Positions 43,189 to 53,110 of a DNA stretch of 64,000 bases are shown here, piece by piece. The stretch spans positions 80,007 through 144,006 of the forward strand of contig CAIRBK010000060.1 of the NCBI GenBank assembly GCA_903876795.1, in the 5' to 3' direction. Below the pieces are notes generated by a model. That model did not search any database. It was given only the letters and a program-made list of their open reading frames with translations, and was not told the origin of the DNA. Source of the DNA: an uncultured Verrucomicrobiota bacterium. GTDB lineage: Bacteria > Verrucomicrobiota > Verrucomicrobiia > Opitutales > Opitutaceae. How positions within the stretch are numbered: the stretch's first letter is position 1; the number at the start of each line of letters is the position of its first letter. The translations under genes were made by a program, and so were the position numbers.

Positions 43189-43680
43189 CTATTCAGAGGC
43201 GAGGCCCCTGATTATGGCCATGAGGGGAGCGGTCTTGCCTCGCCAGCGGTCGAGCTTCTCGAAGCGGGCGCTCAGGTGGGCGGGGCCGCTCTGGTGCGCG
43301 AGGGCGGACAGGGTGGCGCGGCGACGGCCGAGCTCTTCCAAACGCGGCAATACCCGGCTGTTGAGAAATAGGCGGATCAAGACTCCCAGATCAGTCTGCA
43401 GCTCATAGTGGTCTTTTCGACTTTGCAAATTCCGTGCTAGCCGGATCGCGCCGATTTCGGCCAGCATCTTGAGGGTTTGGCCGACCCCGCTCCGACTGAT
43501 TCCCAGTTTTTCGACGATGTCGTCGGCATTGAGGGGATCGACCGACAAAAAAATCAGTCCGTAAATCTCTCCCGCTGAACGTGAAAAGCCGAGCGCGTCA
43601 GCGAATTCAACCCAATAGGCCATCGTCTCCCGATCTAACTCGGACGTTAACGCGATGGTGGAATTCGACTCCATTTCCAT
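43189..43680 (-). CDS. GbsR/MarR-type winged-helix transcriptional regulator
   Basis: 163 aa. A GbsR-like domain starts around residue 20 (AYWVEFADALGFSRSAGEIY GLIFLSVDPLNADDIVEKLG) followed by the recognition segment ISRSGVGQTLKMLAEIGAIR LARN and wing; the C-terminal helices (RLFLNSRVLPRLEELGRRRA TL) would form the dimer interface. It lacks obvious ligand residues. Two near-adjacent Met codons (43680, 43674) could start it. It is immediately upstream of wzm, same strand, with palindromic DNA both before itself and before wzm, so control of its own gene and the O-antigen locus is likely. Confidence 0.82.
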   Translation of the reverse strand: MEMESNSTIALTSELDRETMAYWVEFADALGFSRSAGEIYGLIFLSVDPLNADDIVEKLGISRSGVGQTLKMLAEIGAIRLARNLQSRKDHYELQTDLGVLIRLFLNSRVLPRLEELGRRRATLSALAHQSGPAHLSARFEKLDRWRGKTAPLMAIIRGLASE

Positions 43681-43683
43681 TGT

Positions 43684-43734
43684 TTCCAGATTTTTTTGGA
43701 ATTACTGTCAAGCACCGTAATTGATTGTCTGGAA
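43684..43734 (-). promoter_or_regulatory. Nested inverted repeats and promoter of the GbsR-like gene
   Basis: Outer arms TTCCAGA (43684-43690) and TCTGGAA (43728-43734) enclose inner arms AATTAC (43700-43705) and GTAATT (43717-43722) with nearly the same centre. A perfect TTGACA -35 hexamer on the minus strand (43711-43706) lies in the middle, so a bound dimer would block RNA polymerase. No clear -10 box is visible. The rest of the 43681-43845 gap shows nothing else. Confidence 0.45.
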
Positions 43735-43845
43735 TGGCGTCGTTTGGGGCTTTGCTCGCAGAACGTCATGCAGTGTGGCTAAGCCGTCATTGCCAAGCGG
43801 AGGATAAACACCTTTGTTTGCCGTGGTCTCGTCCCTTTGCGCACC

Positions 43846-46800
43846 ATGAACCGCCGTATCGTCGCCGTCCTCTTGCTTGTGCTGCTAAGCCTCCCGCTTT
43901 TCGCACCCCGCTCGTGGCTCGGATTCACACCTCGCTCGCCGTCGGGTAGCTCGCCTAAAGCCGTGACAGGGCAGCTCCCGATGAGGACTCCCGTTGATGT
44001 CTTGACGGCCCTTCCTTCTCCACCGCCTGCAGCCGGCGCGACTCAGGCAACCGCCACGATCGATCCGTCTTCGGCCAACCCGGCGCTGCGGCCGGAGCCT
44101 TTTTATCGTCGCATGAGGGTCGCCGGGCTTGGGCCGGAGTTTGTGAGTGCCGCCGGCTCGCCGGAATCGGCCGTGGGCGCGCGGTGGGGATTTGCGTTGT
44201 TTCCCGACGCGCACTGGGTCGGGCGTGTTTCCCGGGTGGAAAAACTCGGGCCCGGCCGCGCCGTTTTTTACGGTGAACTCGAAGGCGTGGCCGGCAGTGA
44301 TTTCATTGTGGCGATCCACGGACGCGGGGCCGCCATGAGTTTCACCACACCCGGCGCCGGCCTCTACCAAGTGCGCACGGCCGGACCCGACCTGCTCACG
44401 GTCATCGAACTTGATCCGGCGCGCCTGCCGCCCTGTGGCCTGGAGGTCGGCTCGGCAATTCCTTCCGGTCCGAACCCTGATCCGGCGGCGGCCCGCAGGC
44501 AGGCTGCGCTGCTCACCCGCCACGCCGCCGACACCGCCCCGGCAGGCCAGAGTTACGGCGCGCAGGGCCAGCAGGGCGGAGACGGCTCGGGGTTGGTGTT
44601 CACCACTGTCGACGTGATGATTGCCTACACGGGCGCGGCGCAGGCGGGCGCCGGCGGGGCCGACGGTGTCGCCGCGCTGATCGACCTCATGGTGGCCCGG
44701 GCCAACGCGACGTTTATCAACAGCCGTGCAGGCCTGCAGCTGCGGCTCGTTCGCACCGAGGCGGTGAGTTACCCCGAACCGGACGACATCGAGACCGACC
44801 TCACCCGACTGACCGACACCGGCGACGGTTACCTCGACGCGCTGCACACCGCCCGCACCTCGGCCGGGGCCGATCTCGTGACCCTGCTCACCGAGACGAC
44901 CGGCAGCGGGGCGGCCGGGCTTGCCTGGCTCTATGCGAGCGGAGGCGGCAGCGACGTCTACGGCTTCAGCGTGGTCCAACGCGCCGGCTCCGAGAGCACC
45001 TACGTCCACGAAATCGGCCATAATTTTGGCTGCGAACACGACCGGGACAACACCTCGTCCGATGATGATGACAGCGCGCTCTACCCCTACGCGTTCGGTT
45101 ATCGGTTTACCCCGGCGGGTTATCCGCAACTGCGCACCGTCATGGCTTATTCGCCCGGCGACGGAATCCCGTATTTCTCCAATCCCGACGTCACCTACCT
45201 GGGCGTTCCCACCGGCGTCGCCATCGGCCAGCCGGGAGAGGCCCATAATGCCAGGGTGCTCGACAACACCAAGGCCGCCGTCGCCGCCTTCCGCGCGACC
45301 GCAGGCAACCAGCCGCCCTCAGTCGCGCTCACGTATCCGTTGTCCACGACACCGCTCACCGCCCGCCAGTCGCTCACGCTTGAGGCCGAGGCCGGCGACA
45401 CCGACGGCACGGTGGCGTCGGTGCGTTTTTACCAGCTCATGTCCGACGGAGACTGGTTTTATTCCAACGTCAGCTCCACCCAGCTCGGCACGGACGCGAC
45501 CGCGCCCTACACCCAGGCGATGACCAGCCTCGACGCCGGCTACGTTACCTATGCTGCGGTCGCGCAGGACAACTCCGGCGGCATCGGCACCCACACGGTC
45601 AGCGTCACGGTGAACCCTTGGTATAAATCCACCCCGCTTCCCCTGCCCGTCGGCTACACCGAATCGCTAGATCTCACCGCCATCAACGCCTCGGGCCAAA
45701 TCGCCGGCTACGTGGACAACGCCGCCAACATCACCCGCGCCGCCCGCTGGGACGCCGCTGCCGTCACGTTGCTCGAACTCCTGCCCGGCGACACCGAGAG
45801 CAAAGCCCACGCGATCGCCGACGACGGCACCGTTTACGGCGAATCCATCAACGGCGCCACCCGGCGCGCCTGCTCCTGGTCTCCCTCGGGAACCATCACC
45901 AACTTGTCCGCCGCCATTCCCGGCCAGACCGCCGTCGCCGCCCGCGGAGCCGACGGCTCGGGCAATGTTTTGCATGAGGTTGCATCCGGCAGATACTACC
46001 GAGCCAGCACGATCCTGCCTCTCAACTTCAAGGGCACCCACATCGCCTCAAACGGACGCGTCGGCGGCTACGACTACACCTTCACCGCACCCGCCCACTG
46101 GGAGGCCGCGCGCTGGACCTCCGGGAACTCTTCCACACTCCTCCCGCCCCTGGCCACGTACGCTTCCTCATGGGGCTGGGCCATCAACCGCGGCGGCGCG
46201 GTCGCCGGCATCAGTTCTCCGACCGGAGGATGGAGCACCTCCACCTCTCGCGCCACCTACTGGGCTGCGGGCTCCACCACGCCGGTCGATCTGGGGATGA
46301 GCGGCAGCACCGCCAGCTGGGCCGCCGCCCTCAACGACCGCAGCGACGTGGTCGGCCACTACACGACAGGAAGCGACCGGCCCTTCGTCTGGAATCCCGC
46401 CTTGACCGCGCCCGTCCCTCTGCGCTCCGTCGTCATGCCCGCCAGCGGAATGTCGCTGTCTTATCCCCGGGCGATCAACGAGGCCGGCGTGATCGCCGTG
46501 GAGACGTATGATTTCGCCCAGAGCGCCTATGTGCCCGTGCGCCTCACGCCGGTGGCCGGCCTGGCCAACGCCTACTGGCAACGCACCCATTTCAACGTCG
46601 TCCAGATCGAGGGCTCCGGGGTGGCCGGCGACACCGACGATCCCGATGGCGACTCCATCCCCAACCTGGCCGAACGCGCCTTCGGCCTGAATCCCAAGGT
46701 CGCCGAATCCGTCGCCGGCACCGGTTATCCCGCCCTAGCCATCGACGGCCCGTCCGGGAAACTCACCCTGACGTTCCGCCGGCTCCGTCCGCCCGCCGAC

Positions 46801-46974
46801 CTCACCTACACGGTCGAGGCGTCCTCCAACCTCCTGTCGCCGTGGTCCACCTCCGGCGCCGAGGAGATCAGCCGGACCGCGGTGGACGCCGATTGGGACC
46901 AGGTGGTCTGCCGCAGCATGGCGGCTCCCGCCCCCGGGACACCCGTCTTCCTGCGCGTGCGAGTGAGCCGTTGA
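43846..46974 (+). CDS. Secreted reprolysin-like zinc metalloprotease
   Basis: 1042 aa from ATG 43846 with signal peptide MNRRIVAVLLLVLLSLPLFA; the track start is a TTG three codons earlier. A propeptide-like region (to about 230) precedes the catalytic domain with HEIGHNFGCEHD (388-399; HExxHxxGxxHD) and Met-turn TVMAYSP, the metzincin M12B-like pattern. Then come an Ig-like domain (PPSVALTYPLSTTPLTARQS), HAF-type repeats (LDLTAINASGQIAGYV, AHAIADDGTVYGES, SWGWAINRGGAVAGI, WAAALNDRSDVVGHY, YPRAINEAGVIAV) and a C-terminal domain with DTDDPDGDSIPNLAERAFGLN. Likely extracellular. Monocistronic, divergent from the regulator. Confidence 0.88.
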   Translation: MNRRIVAVLLLVLLSLPLFAPRSWLGFTPRSPSGSSPKAVTGQLPMRTPVDVLTALPSPPPAAGATQATATIDPSSANPALRPEPFYRRMRVAGLGPEFVSAAGSPESAVGARWGFALFPDAHWVGRVSRVEKLGPGRAVFYGELEGVAGSDFIVAIHGRGAAMSFTTPGAGLYQVRTAGPDLLTVIELDPARLPPCGLEVGSAIPSGPNPDPAAARRQAALLTRHAADTAPAGQSYGAQGQQGGDGSGLVFTTVDVMIAYTGAAQAGAGGADGVAALIDLMVARANATFINSRAGLQLRLVRTEAVSYPEPDDIETDLTRLTDTGDGYLDALHTARTSAGADLVTLLTETTGSGAAGLAWLYASGGGSDVYGFSVVQRAGSESTYVHEIGHNFGCEHDRDNTSSDDDDSALYPYAFGYRFTPAGYPQLRTVMAYSPGDGIPYFSNPDVTYLGVPTGVAIGQPGEAHNARVLDNTKAAVAAFRATAGNQPPSVALTYPLSTTPLTARQSLTLEAEAGDTDGTVASVRFYQLMSDGDWFYSNVSSTQLGTDATAPYTQAMTSLDAGYVTYAAVAQDNSGGIGTHTVSVTVNPWYKSTPLPLPVGYTESLDLTAINASGQIAGYVDNAANITRAARWDAAAVTLLELLPGDTESKAHAIADDGTVYGESINGATRRACSWSPSGTITNLSAAIPGQTAVAARGADGSGNVLHEVASGRYYRASTILPLNFKGTHIASNGRVGGYDYTFTAPAHWEAARWTSGNSSTLLPPLATYASSWGWAINRGGAVAGISSPTGGWSTSTSRATYWAAGSTTPVDLGMSGSTASWAAALNDRSDVVGHYTTGSDRPFVWNPALTAPVPLRSVVMPASGMSLSYPRAINEAGVIAVETYDFAQSAYVPVRLTPVAGLANAYWQRTHFNVVQIEGSGVAGDTDDPDGDSIPNLAERAFGLNPKVAESVAGTGYPALAIDGPSGKLTLTFRRLRPPADLTYTVEASSNLLSPWSTSGAEEISRTAVDADWDQVVCRSMAAPAPGTPVFLRVRVSR

Positions 46975-47125
46975 GGCAACGCCTTTCAACAAGCGACCGG
47001 AACAGCGACCGCCGACCCGCAACGGGGACGGGTGATCACGGCCCTTGGTTGAAATAAATTCCACTATCCGCAACCCGGGGCGGCTTGGCACCGGGCTAGC
47101 TGGCGAGGGGAGCAGCACTCCCTTC

Positions 47126-48658
47126 ATGATTACCAACTCGCTTCCCAAGTTCAGCCGGGTCGCCGCCTTCGTGGTGGGCGCACGGCTTTTGTCCGCCGTC
47201 GCCCTCCAGGCCGCGCCGTCCGTCGACGACCTCGCCTCGCTCACGCTGGCCGAGGCCGCCGCGCAGATCCGCGCCGGCCAGGTGACCTCGGTGCAGCTCA
47301 CCGAGGCCTGCCTCGCCCGCATCGAGACCTATGATCCCAAACTCGACGCCTTCATCACGGTGATGAAGTCCCAGGCCCTTGCCCAGGCCAAGGTCCTCGA
47401 TGCCGAGGCCAAGGCCGGCAAATTCCGCGGTCCGCTGCACGGCGTGCCCCTGGCGCTCAAGGACAACGTCGACACCGCCAACGCCCGCACCACCGGCGGC
47501 AGCGCGCTCTTCGCCGACCGCATACCCGCCGAAGACGCCACCGTGACCGCCCGCCTCGTCGGCGCCGGCGCCGTCATCATCGGCAAGACCAACCTCCAGG
47601 AGTTCGCGATGGGCGGCGGCGAGACCTCTTATTACGGCCCCTCCCGCAACCCCTGGAACCTCGCCCACAACACCGGCGGCTCCTCCTCCGGCTCCGGCGC
47701 GGCCGTCTCGGCCTTCCTCGCCTACGGCGCCATCGGCACCGACACCGGCGGCTCGATCCGCATGCCCGCCTCCTATTCCGGCATCGTCGGCCTGAAGCCC
47801 ACCTACGGCCTCGTGCCCATCCGGGGCATCATCCCGCTGCGCGTTTCCATGGACCACGCCGGCCCGATGACCCGCACGGTCGAGGATGCCGCCGTCATGC
47901 TCAACGCCCTCGCCGGCTACGACAAACTCGACATCACCAGCGTCGAACATCCGCGCGAAGACTACGTCGCCGGGATGAAACAGCCCGTCGCCGGCTTCAA
48001 GCTCGGCCTGCCCGTGGGTTATTTTGACCACCTTGATCCCGAGGTGAAGGCCGCCGTCGCCGCCGCCATCGACGTGCTCAACAAGCTCACCGCCGGCTCC
48101 GCCGAGATGAGCCTGCCCCCCGCCGTGCGCCCGCTCGCCGGCGCGGCCGAGACGCTCGCCTGGCATGAAGACTACGTCAAAGCCTCGGCCAACCTCTACA
48201 TGATCCCCGAGCGCCGCCGCCTCGAAGCCCTCGCCAAGGAAAACGGCGGCACCGCCGTCGATTACGTCAAAGGCATGTGGGAAAACCAACTGCTCCGCCG
48301 CACCGTGGACGACGCCTTCACCAAGGCCGGCGTGGACCTCGTGGTCATGCCCACCCAGCGCATTTTACCGCCGCTGATCGACGACCTGATCAAGCGCGCC
48401 TACGACACCAAGCCCAGCGACCCGTGGGTTACTTCAAACTGCTCTCCGTTCAACATCTTCGGCCTGCCCGCGATCTCGATCCCCTGCGGCTTCAGCAAGA
48501 GCGGCCTGCCCATCGGCCTGCAAATCGCCGGCCCGCGCTTCTCCGAGGCCAAGATCCTCGCCCTCGCGGCCGCCTACGAGAAGGCGACCGAGTGGCACAA
48601 GCGCAAGCCCCCGCTCACGCCCGAAACCCCCAAGCCGCCCGTCGCCAAGGGCGCCTGA
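47126..48658 (+). CDS. Exported amidase (amidase signature family)
   Basis: 510 aa from ATG 47126; the earlier track start has no signal-peptide logic. N-terminal signal-like MITNSLPKFSRVAAFVVGAR LLSAVALQAA. Ser-cisSer-Lys triad: Lys112 (VPLALKDNVDT), the serines in HNTGGSSSGSGAAVSAF (around 187) and the nucleophile Ser210 in GAIGTDTGGSIRMPAS. SNCSPFNIFGLPAISIPCGF and GLPIGLQIAGPRFSEAKILA are the C-terminal family segments. It hydrolyses an amide; substrate not predictable. GatA is excluded by the signal peptide and missing GatB/C. It opens a run of plus-strand genes with the molybdenum enzyme. Confidence 0.88.
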   Translation: MITNSLPKFSRVAAFVVGARLLSAVALQAAPSVDDLASLTLAEAAAQIRAGQVTSVQLTEACLARIETYDPKLDAFITVMKSQALAQAKVLDAEAKAGKFRGPLHGVPLALKDNVDTANARTTGGSALFADRIPAEDATVTARLVGAGAVIIGKTNLQEFAMGGGETSYYGPSRNPWNLAHNTGGSSSGSGAAVSAFLAYGAIGTDTGGSIRMPASYSGIVGLKPTYGLVPIRGIIPLRVSMDHAGPMTRTVEDAAVMLNALAGYDKLDITSVEHPREDYVAGMKQPVAGFKLGLPVGYFDHLDPEVKAAVAAAIDVLNKLTAGSAEMSLPPAVRPLAGAAETLAWHEDYVKASANLYMIPERRRLEALAKENGGTAVDYVKGMWENQLLRRTVDDAFTKAGVDLVVMPTQRILPPLIDDLIKRAYDTKPSDPWVTSNCSPFNIFGLPAISIPCGFSKSGLPIGLQIAGPRFSEAKILALAAAYEKATEWHKRKPPLTPETPKPPVAKGA

Positions 48659-48719
48659 GCATCGGCGCAACCCTCCGCCTCCCGTTGAAGCCCGCCCGGC
48701 CCCGCGACTCCTCCCGCGC

Positions 48720-49721
48720 ATGACCGACTGGAAACGCCTGCTGGCCTTCGCGAGGGGCGGCGACCACCCCGCACCCCTGGCGTTGGCCACGCTGGTGCGG
48801 CGGTCGGGCTCCAGCTACCGCGCACCCGGCGCACGCATGGTCATCACCGCCGATGGAGCCTACGCCGGCTGCATCAGCGGCGGCTGCCTGGAGGAACTCG
48901 TCGCCCAGGTCGGCCGTCGCGTGCTCGCCACCGGCCGGGCTGAACAGCTCCGACTCGACACACGCCCCCACTTCGGCTGCCCGGGCGTGCTCGAAGTATT
49001 CGTCGAGCCGCTGCCCGCCGGACTCATCGACCGGGCCGTGGAAGCCCTGGCGACGCGGACCCCGTTCCGGCTCGCCACGGTGTTTTCATCGGAAAACGAA
49101 CCGCCCGGCACCCGGCTGCTCAAGGACGATGATGTCGGCCCTTCGGAGATCGACGGTGTCTTTATCGAGACGGTCGGGCCGCAACCGCGCCTGGTCGTCG
49201 TCGGCTGGATGCCCGACGTCGAGCCGCTTTTCCGGCTGGCCGAGGTCCTCGGCTGGGAAACGTGGCGCGTCGTCGCCTCGGCCGAACTGCGCCAAGCCCT
49301 GCCCGCCTCCGCGCGAGAACCGGTCGTCGTATGTGATCCGGAGCGGTTGCCCGGACGCTTCGCCGCCGACTCCCGCACCGCCGTGCTGGTGATGACACAC
49401 CATCTCGGTCGCGACACCCATTACCTGCGGCATGTCCTCCCCCGCGATTACGGTTACATCGGCATGCTCGGCTCGCGCACACGGCGCGAGGCCGTCCTCG
49501 GAGAACTGGGCGAGCTCGGCCTGCTCGACGACGACACGCTGTCCCGGAGGTTTTACGCGCCGATGGGGCTGGATATCGGCGCCGACCATCCCGACTCGAT
49601 CGCCTTGGCCATCCTCGCCGAGATCCACGCCGTCTGGCAGCGGCGCGACGCCGGGTTTCTGCGCGACCGCGCCGGACCTCTCCACGCGCGGCCGGCTCCC
49701 GCCCTCGCTTTCATCCCATGA
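48720..49721 (+). CDS. xdhC: XdhC/CoxI-family molybdenum-cofactor maturation protein
   Basis: 333 aa. RRSGSSYRAPGARMVITADG AYAGCISGGCLEELVAQVGR is the XdhC_CoxI N-terminal signature; the C-terminal Rossmann domain has VVVGWMPDVEPLFRLAEVLG WE, VLVMTHHLGRDTHYLRHVLP RDYGYIGMLGSRTRREAV and GLDIGADHPDSIALAILAEI HAV. XdhC proteins bind molybdenum cofactor and insert it, often after sulfuration, into a cognate xanthine-oxidase-family enzyme, here the downstream molybdopterin subunit. It overlaps the next gene by 4 nt. Leader is CTCCTCCCGCGC-ATG. Confidence 0.92.
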   Translation: MTDWKRLLAFARGGDHPAPLALATLVRRSGSSYRAPGARMVITADGAYAGCISGGCLEELVAQVGRRVLATGRAEQLRLDTRPHFGCPGVLEVFVEPLPAGLIDRAVEALATRTPFRLATVFSSENEPPGTRLLKDDDVGPSEIDGVFIETVGPQPRLVVVGWMPDVEPLFRLAEVLGWETWRVVASAELRQALPASAREPVVVCDPERLPGRFAADSRTAVLVMTHHLGRDTHYLRHVLPRDYGYIGMLGSRTRREAVLGELGELGLLDDDTLSRRFYAPMGLDIGADHPDSIALAILAEIHAVWQRRDAGFLRDRAGPLHARPAPALAFIP

Positions 49722-50335
49722 TGTCGTGCGCCGCCCTCGTCCTCGCCGCCGGAGCTTCCACACGCTGGGGGAAACCCAAGCAGCTGCTCTCGTTGCGCGG
49801 GCAGACACTGATCGACCGGTCGGTGCAAACCGCCCTGGAAGCCGGCTGCTCGCCGGTGATCCGCGTGCTCGGCGCGCATTCCGAAGCGATTCACCAGCGG
49901 CCCTGCCCGCACGGCGCGCTCACGGTGATCAACCCCGCCTGGAACGAGGGCATGGGCGGCTCGCTGGCCTTCGGGGTGCGCGCGGTGCTCGCCGCGGCCC
50001 CGCAGACCGAGGCGGTGGTCGTGCTGCTGTGCGACCAGCCGCTGGTCACCCCGCGCATCATCACCACCCTGCTCGCGGCCGGCCGCACCCGGGGCAAGGG
50101 CATCGTCCTTTGCGACCCCGGCGAAGGCCGCCCGGTGGGGCCCCCGGCGGTGTTTGGCCGCGCTTATTTCGAGGCGTTGCAATCACTCTCCGGCGACGTC
50201 GGCGCGCGCGTCGTGGCCCGTCGCAACCTCGACGACGTCGCCACCGTCCACTTCGGCCCGGCCCGCTGGGACCTCGACTCGCCCGAGGACTGCGAACTCT
50301 TCCTGAACCAACATCCCGAATGGCGGCAGACCTGA
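49718..50335 (+). CDS. mocA: MocA-like molybdenum cofactor nucleotidyltransferase
   Basis: 205 aa NTP-transferase: [27 protein letters not shown] (nucleotide loop), [20 protein letters not shown] (MocA-specific EGMGxSL), [14 protein letters not shown] (metal Asp) and [11 protein letters not shown]. MocA adds CMP to molybdopterin to make MCD, the cofactor form of xanthine-oxidase-family enzymes. Dedicated copies commonly sit beside xdhC and the enzyme they serve, as here. Translationally coupled to xdhC through an ATGA overlap. Confidence 0.9.
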   Translation: MMSCAALVLAAGASTRWGKPKQLLSLRGQTLIDRSVQTALEAGCSPVIRVLGAHSEAIHQRPCPHGALTVINPAWNEGMGGSLAFGVRAVLAAAPQTEAVVVLLCDQPLVTPRIITTLLAAGRTRGKGIVLCDPGEGRPVGPPAVFGRAYFEALQSLSGDVGARVVARRNLDDVATVHFGPARWDLDSPEDCELFLNQHPEWRQT

Positions 50336-50366
50336 ACCCGCCGCCTTGCCCCCGAAACCACCAACC

Positions 50367-50828
50367 ATGCCTCTCACCCTCAACATCAACGGAAAATCCC
50401 ACGACCTGGGCTCCATCGACCCTTCGACTCCCCTGCTCTGGGCCCTGCGCGACCACCTCGGCCTCGTCGGCACCAAATACGGCTGCGGCCAGGGCCTCTG
50501 CGGCGCCTGCACCGTGCATCTCAACGGCCAGCCATCGCGTTCCTGCATCCTGCCGGTCAACGCGCTCGCCGGCGTCAAAATCACCACCGTCGAGGGCCTC
50601 GCCAAGGGCGGACAACTCACCGCGCTCCAGCAGGCCTGGTGCGACCGTGACGTCGCCCAGTGCGGCTATTGCCAGGCCGGCCAGCTCATGAGCGCCACCG
50701 CGCTGCTGGCCCGCACGCCGAAACCCACCGACGAGGACATCGACGCCGCCATGTCGGGCAACCTCTGCCGTTGCGGCACCTACACGCGCATCCGCCAAGC
50801 CATCCACACCGCCGCCGCCCAGCCATGA
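50367..50828 (+). CDS. iorA: 2Fe-2S subunit of a xanthine-oxidase-family hydroxylase
   Basis: 153 aa from ATG 50367 ([20 protein letters not shown]); the track uses a TTG further up. Plant-type ferredoxin domain [24 protein letters not shown], then the helical second cluster domain with [16 protein letters not shown] and [16 protein letters not shown]. It passes electrons from the molybdenum subunit to an acceptor. No own signal peptide; in relatives such as PaoABC or IorAB the partner complex is exported after cofactor loading. Four-nt overlap with the molybdenum subunit. Confidence 0.93.
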   Translation: MPLTLNINGKSHDLGSIDPSTPLLWALRDHLGLVGTKYGCGQGLCGACTVHLNGQPSRSCILPVNALAGVKITTVEGLAKGGQLTALQQAWCDRDVAQCGYCQAGQLMSATALLARTPKPTDEDIDAAMSGNLCRCGTYTRIRQAIHTAAAQP

Positions 50829-53095
50829 ACCTCTCCGAAATCGACCCCGCCACCTTCCCGCCGGCGACGCCTCCCGGGCACCTCGACCGGCGCGGCTTCC
50901 TCCGCCTCTCCGCACTCGCCGGCGGCGGCCTGGCGCTGGCCCTCTACCTGCGTCTCCCGTCGGACCTGCTTGCCGCCGCGCCGGCCGCGGCGGCCGCCGG
51001 CACGCCCGACGGGGATTTTGCGCCCAATCTGTTTGTCCGCATCACCTCGGCCGGCGAGATCACCATCCTCGCCTCCAACCCCGAGGCCGGCCAAGGCGTG
51101 AAGACCGCGCTGCCCATGATCATCGCCGAGGAACTCGACGTGGCCTGGACGCAGGTGCGCGTCGTGCAGGCCGACCTCGACCCCCGCCTCGGCCGCCAGG
51201 TCGCCGGAGGCAGCCAGGCCACGCCCACGCACTACGAGCCGTTCCGCCGCCTCGGCGCCACCGCGCGTTTCCTGCTCGTCGCCGCCGCAGCCGCGAAATG
51301 GTCGGTCCACGCCTCCGAACTCTCCACGCCCGGCGACGCCAGGGTCGTCCACGCCGCCTCCGGCCGCGCCGCCTCCTACGGCGAACTGGCCGGCGCGGCC
51401 GCGCTCCTCCCGCTGCCCGACGAAAAAACCGTCCCCCTCAAGAACCCCGCCGATTTCCGCGTCATGGGACGCCGCACCGGCGGCGTGGACAATCCCGCCA
51501 TCGTCACCGGCCAGCCGCTCTTCGGCATCGACACCCGCCGCCCCGGCCAACTCTTCGCCACCTTCGTCAAATGCCCCGTCTTCGGCGGCAAGGTCCGCTC
51601 GGCCAACCTCGACGCCGTCAAGGCCCTGCCCGGCGTCAAACACGCCTGCGTGATCGACGCGCCCGGCGTGTCCTCCGGCGTCGCCATCGTGGCGACCACC
51701 ACCTGGCAGGCCTTCAAGGCCCGCGACAGCCTCAAGGTCGAGTGGGACGAGGGCCGCACCGCCGCCGAGTCCACCGCCGGCTTCGCCGCGGCCGCCGAAC
51801 GCGCCTGGGCCGATCCCGGCTCCGGCAAGATCCTGCGCAACGATGGCGACTTCGAGGCCGCCCGCGCCGCCGCCGGCGCGAATCTCGTCGGCGCCCGCTA
51901 CACTTATCCGTTTCTCTCCCACGCCAACCTGGAGCCCCAGAACTGCACCGCCCTCTTCACCCCCGGCGCACTCGAGGTGTGGGCGCCTACCCAGGCCCCG
52001 CAGCGGGGCCGCGAGGCCGCCGCCAAGGCCCTCGGTCTCCCGCCCGAGGCGGTCACCGTCCGCATGACGCGCATGGGCGGCGGCTTCGGCCGGCGCCTGA
52101 CCAACGATTTCGTGGCCGAGGCCGCCGCCATCGCCCGCGAACTGCCCGGCGTCCCCGTGCAGCTCGCGTGGACGCGCGCCGACGACATGCAGCACGACTG
52201 GTATCGGCCCGCCGGTTACCATGACTTGCGAGCCGTGCTCGATTCCGCCGGCTCGCTGCTGGGGTGGAGCGACCACTTCGTGACGTTCGCCGCCGGTTAC
52301 GACACCGCCGAGCCCAGCGGCGTGGCCTCCCTCGGCCCCGACGAATTCCCGGGCCGCTTCCTGCCGCACTGCCTTGTACGCCAGACCCCGTTGCCCAACG
52401 GCATCCCCATGGGCCCCTGGCGCGCGCCCCGCGCCAGCGCCCAGTCCTTCGCGCACCAGAGTTTCCTCGACGAACTCGCGGTCGCCTCGGGCCGAGACCC
52501 GGTCGCCTTCAAGCTCGCCGTGCTCGGCGAACCCCGCGCCATCCCCGCGACCGGCGGCAAGGGCCCCGTTTACCACACCGGGCGCATGGCCGGCGTGGTG
52601 CGGCTGGCCGCCGAGAAATCCGGCTGGGGCACGCCGTTGCCCAAGGGCTCCGGCCGGGGCCTCGCGTTCCACTTCAGCCACCTCGGCTACGCGGCCATCG
52701 TGGTCGAGGTCACCGTCTCCCCCGCCGGCGAGCTCACGGTGGACCGCGTCGTGGTCGCGGCCGACGTCGGCCGCCAGATCATCAACCCCAGCGGCGCCGA
52801 AAACCAGGCCGAGGGCTCGGTGGTGGACGGCATCAGCTCCTGCCTGCTCCAGTCCATCACCCTCGACGGCGGCCGGGTGCTGCAGACAAACTTCGGCGAC
52901 ATGCCCCTGCTGCGCATCGCGCAGTCGCCCAAAAAAATCGAGACCCACTTCCTCGTCACCGACAACCCGCCCACCGGCCTCGGCGAACCGATCATCCCGC
53001 CGGTCCCGCCCGCGCTGGGCAACGCCCTCTTCGCCGCCACCGGCAAGCGCATCCGCTCCCTGCCGATCTCCGCGCATGATCTGAGCTGGAGCTGA
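50825..53095 (+). CDS. iorB: Tat-exported molybdopterin subunit, isoquinoline-1-oxidoreductase/aldehyde-oxidase type
   Basis: 756 aa from ATG 50825 ([20 protein letters not shown]), overlapping the 2Fe-2S gene. A twin-arginine-type signal ([20 protein letters not shown]) precedes the body: [122 protein letters not shown] and [25 protein letters not shown], whose Glu in GLGEP is the catalytic base. This is the IorB architecture; the FAD subunit of CoxM type is missing. It hydroxylates an aldehyde or N-heterocycle with water as O source. Substrate unknown. Confidence 0.9.
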   Translation: MNLSEIDPATFPPATPPGHLDRRGFLRLSALAGGGLALALYLRLPSDLLAAAPAAAAAGTPDGDFAPNLFVRITSAGEITILASNPEAGQGVKTALPMIIAEELDVAWTQVRVVQADLDPRLGRQVAGGSQATPTHYEPFRRLGATARFLLVAAAAAKWSVHASELSTPGDARVVHAASGRAASYGELAGAAALLPLPDEKTVPLKNPADFRVMGRRTGGVDNPAIVTGQPLFGIDTRRPGQLFATFVKCPVFGGKVRSANLDAVKALPGVKHACVIDAPGVSSGVAIVATTTWQAFKARDSLKVEWDEGRTAAESTAGFAAAAERAWADPGSGKILRNDGDFEAARAAAGANLVGARYTYPFLSHANLEPQNCTALFTPGALEVWAPTQAPQRGREAAAKALGLPPEAVTVRMTRMGGGFGRRLTNDFVAEAAAIARELPGVPVQLAWTRADDMQHDWYRPAGYHDLRAVLDSAGSLLGWSDHFVTFAAGYDTAEPSGVASLGPDEFPGRFLPHCLVRQTPLPNGIPMGPWRAPRASAQSFAHQSFLDELAVASGRDPVAFKLAVLGEPRAIPATGGKGPVYHTGRMAGVVRLAAEKSGWGTPLPKGSGRGLAFHFSHLGYAAIVVEVTVSPAGELTVDRVVVAADVGRQIINPSGAENQAEGSVVDGISSCLLQSITLDGGRVLQTNFGDMPLLRIAQSPKKIETHFLVTDNPPTGLGEPIIPPVPPALGNALFAATGKRIRSLPISAHDLSWS

Positions 53096-53110
53096 TTTCC
53101 CGCACCCCCC

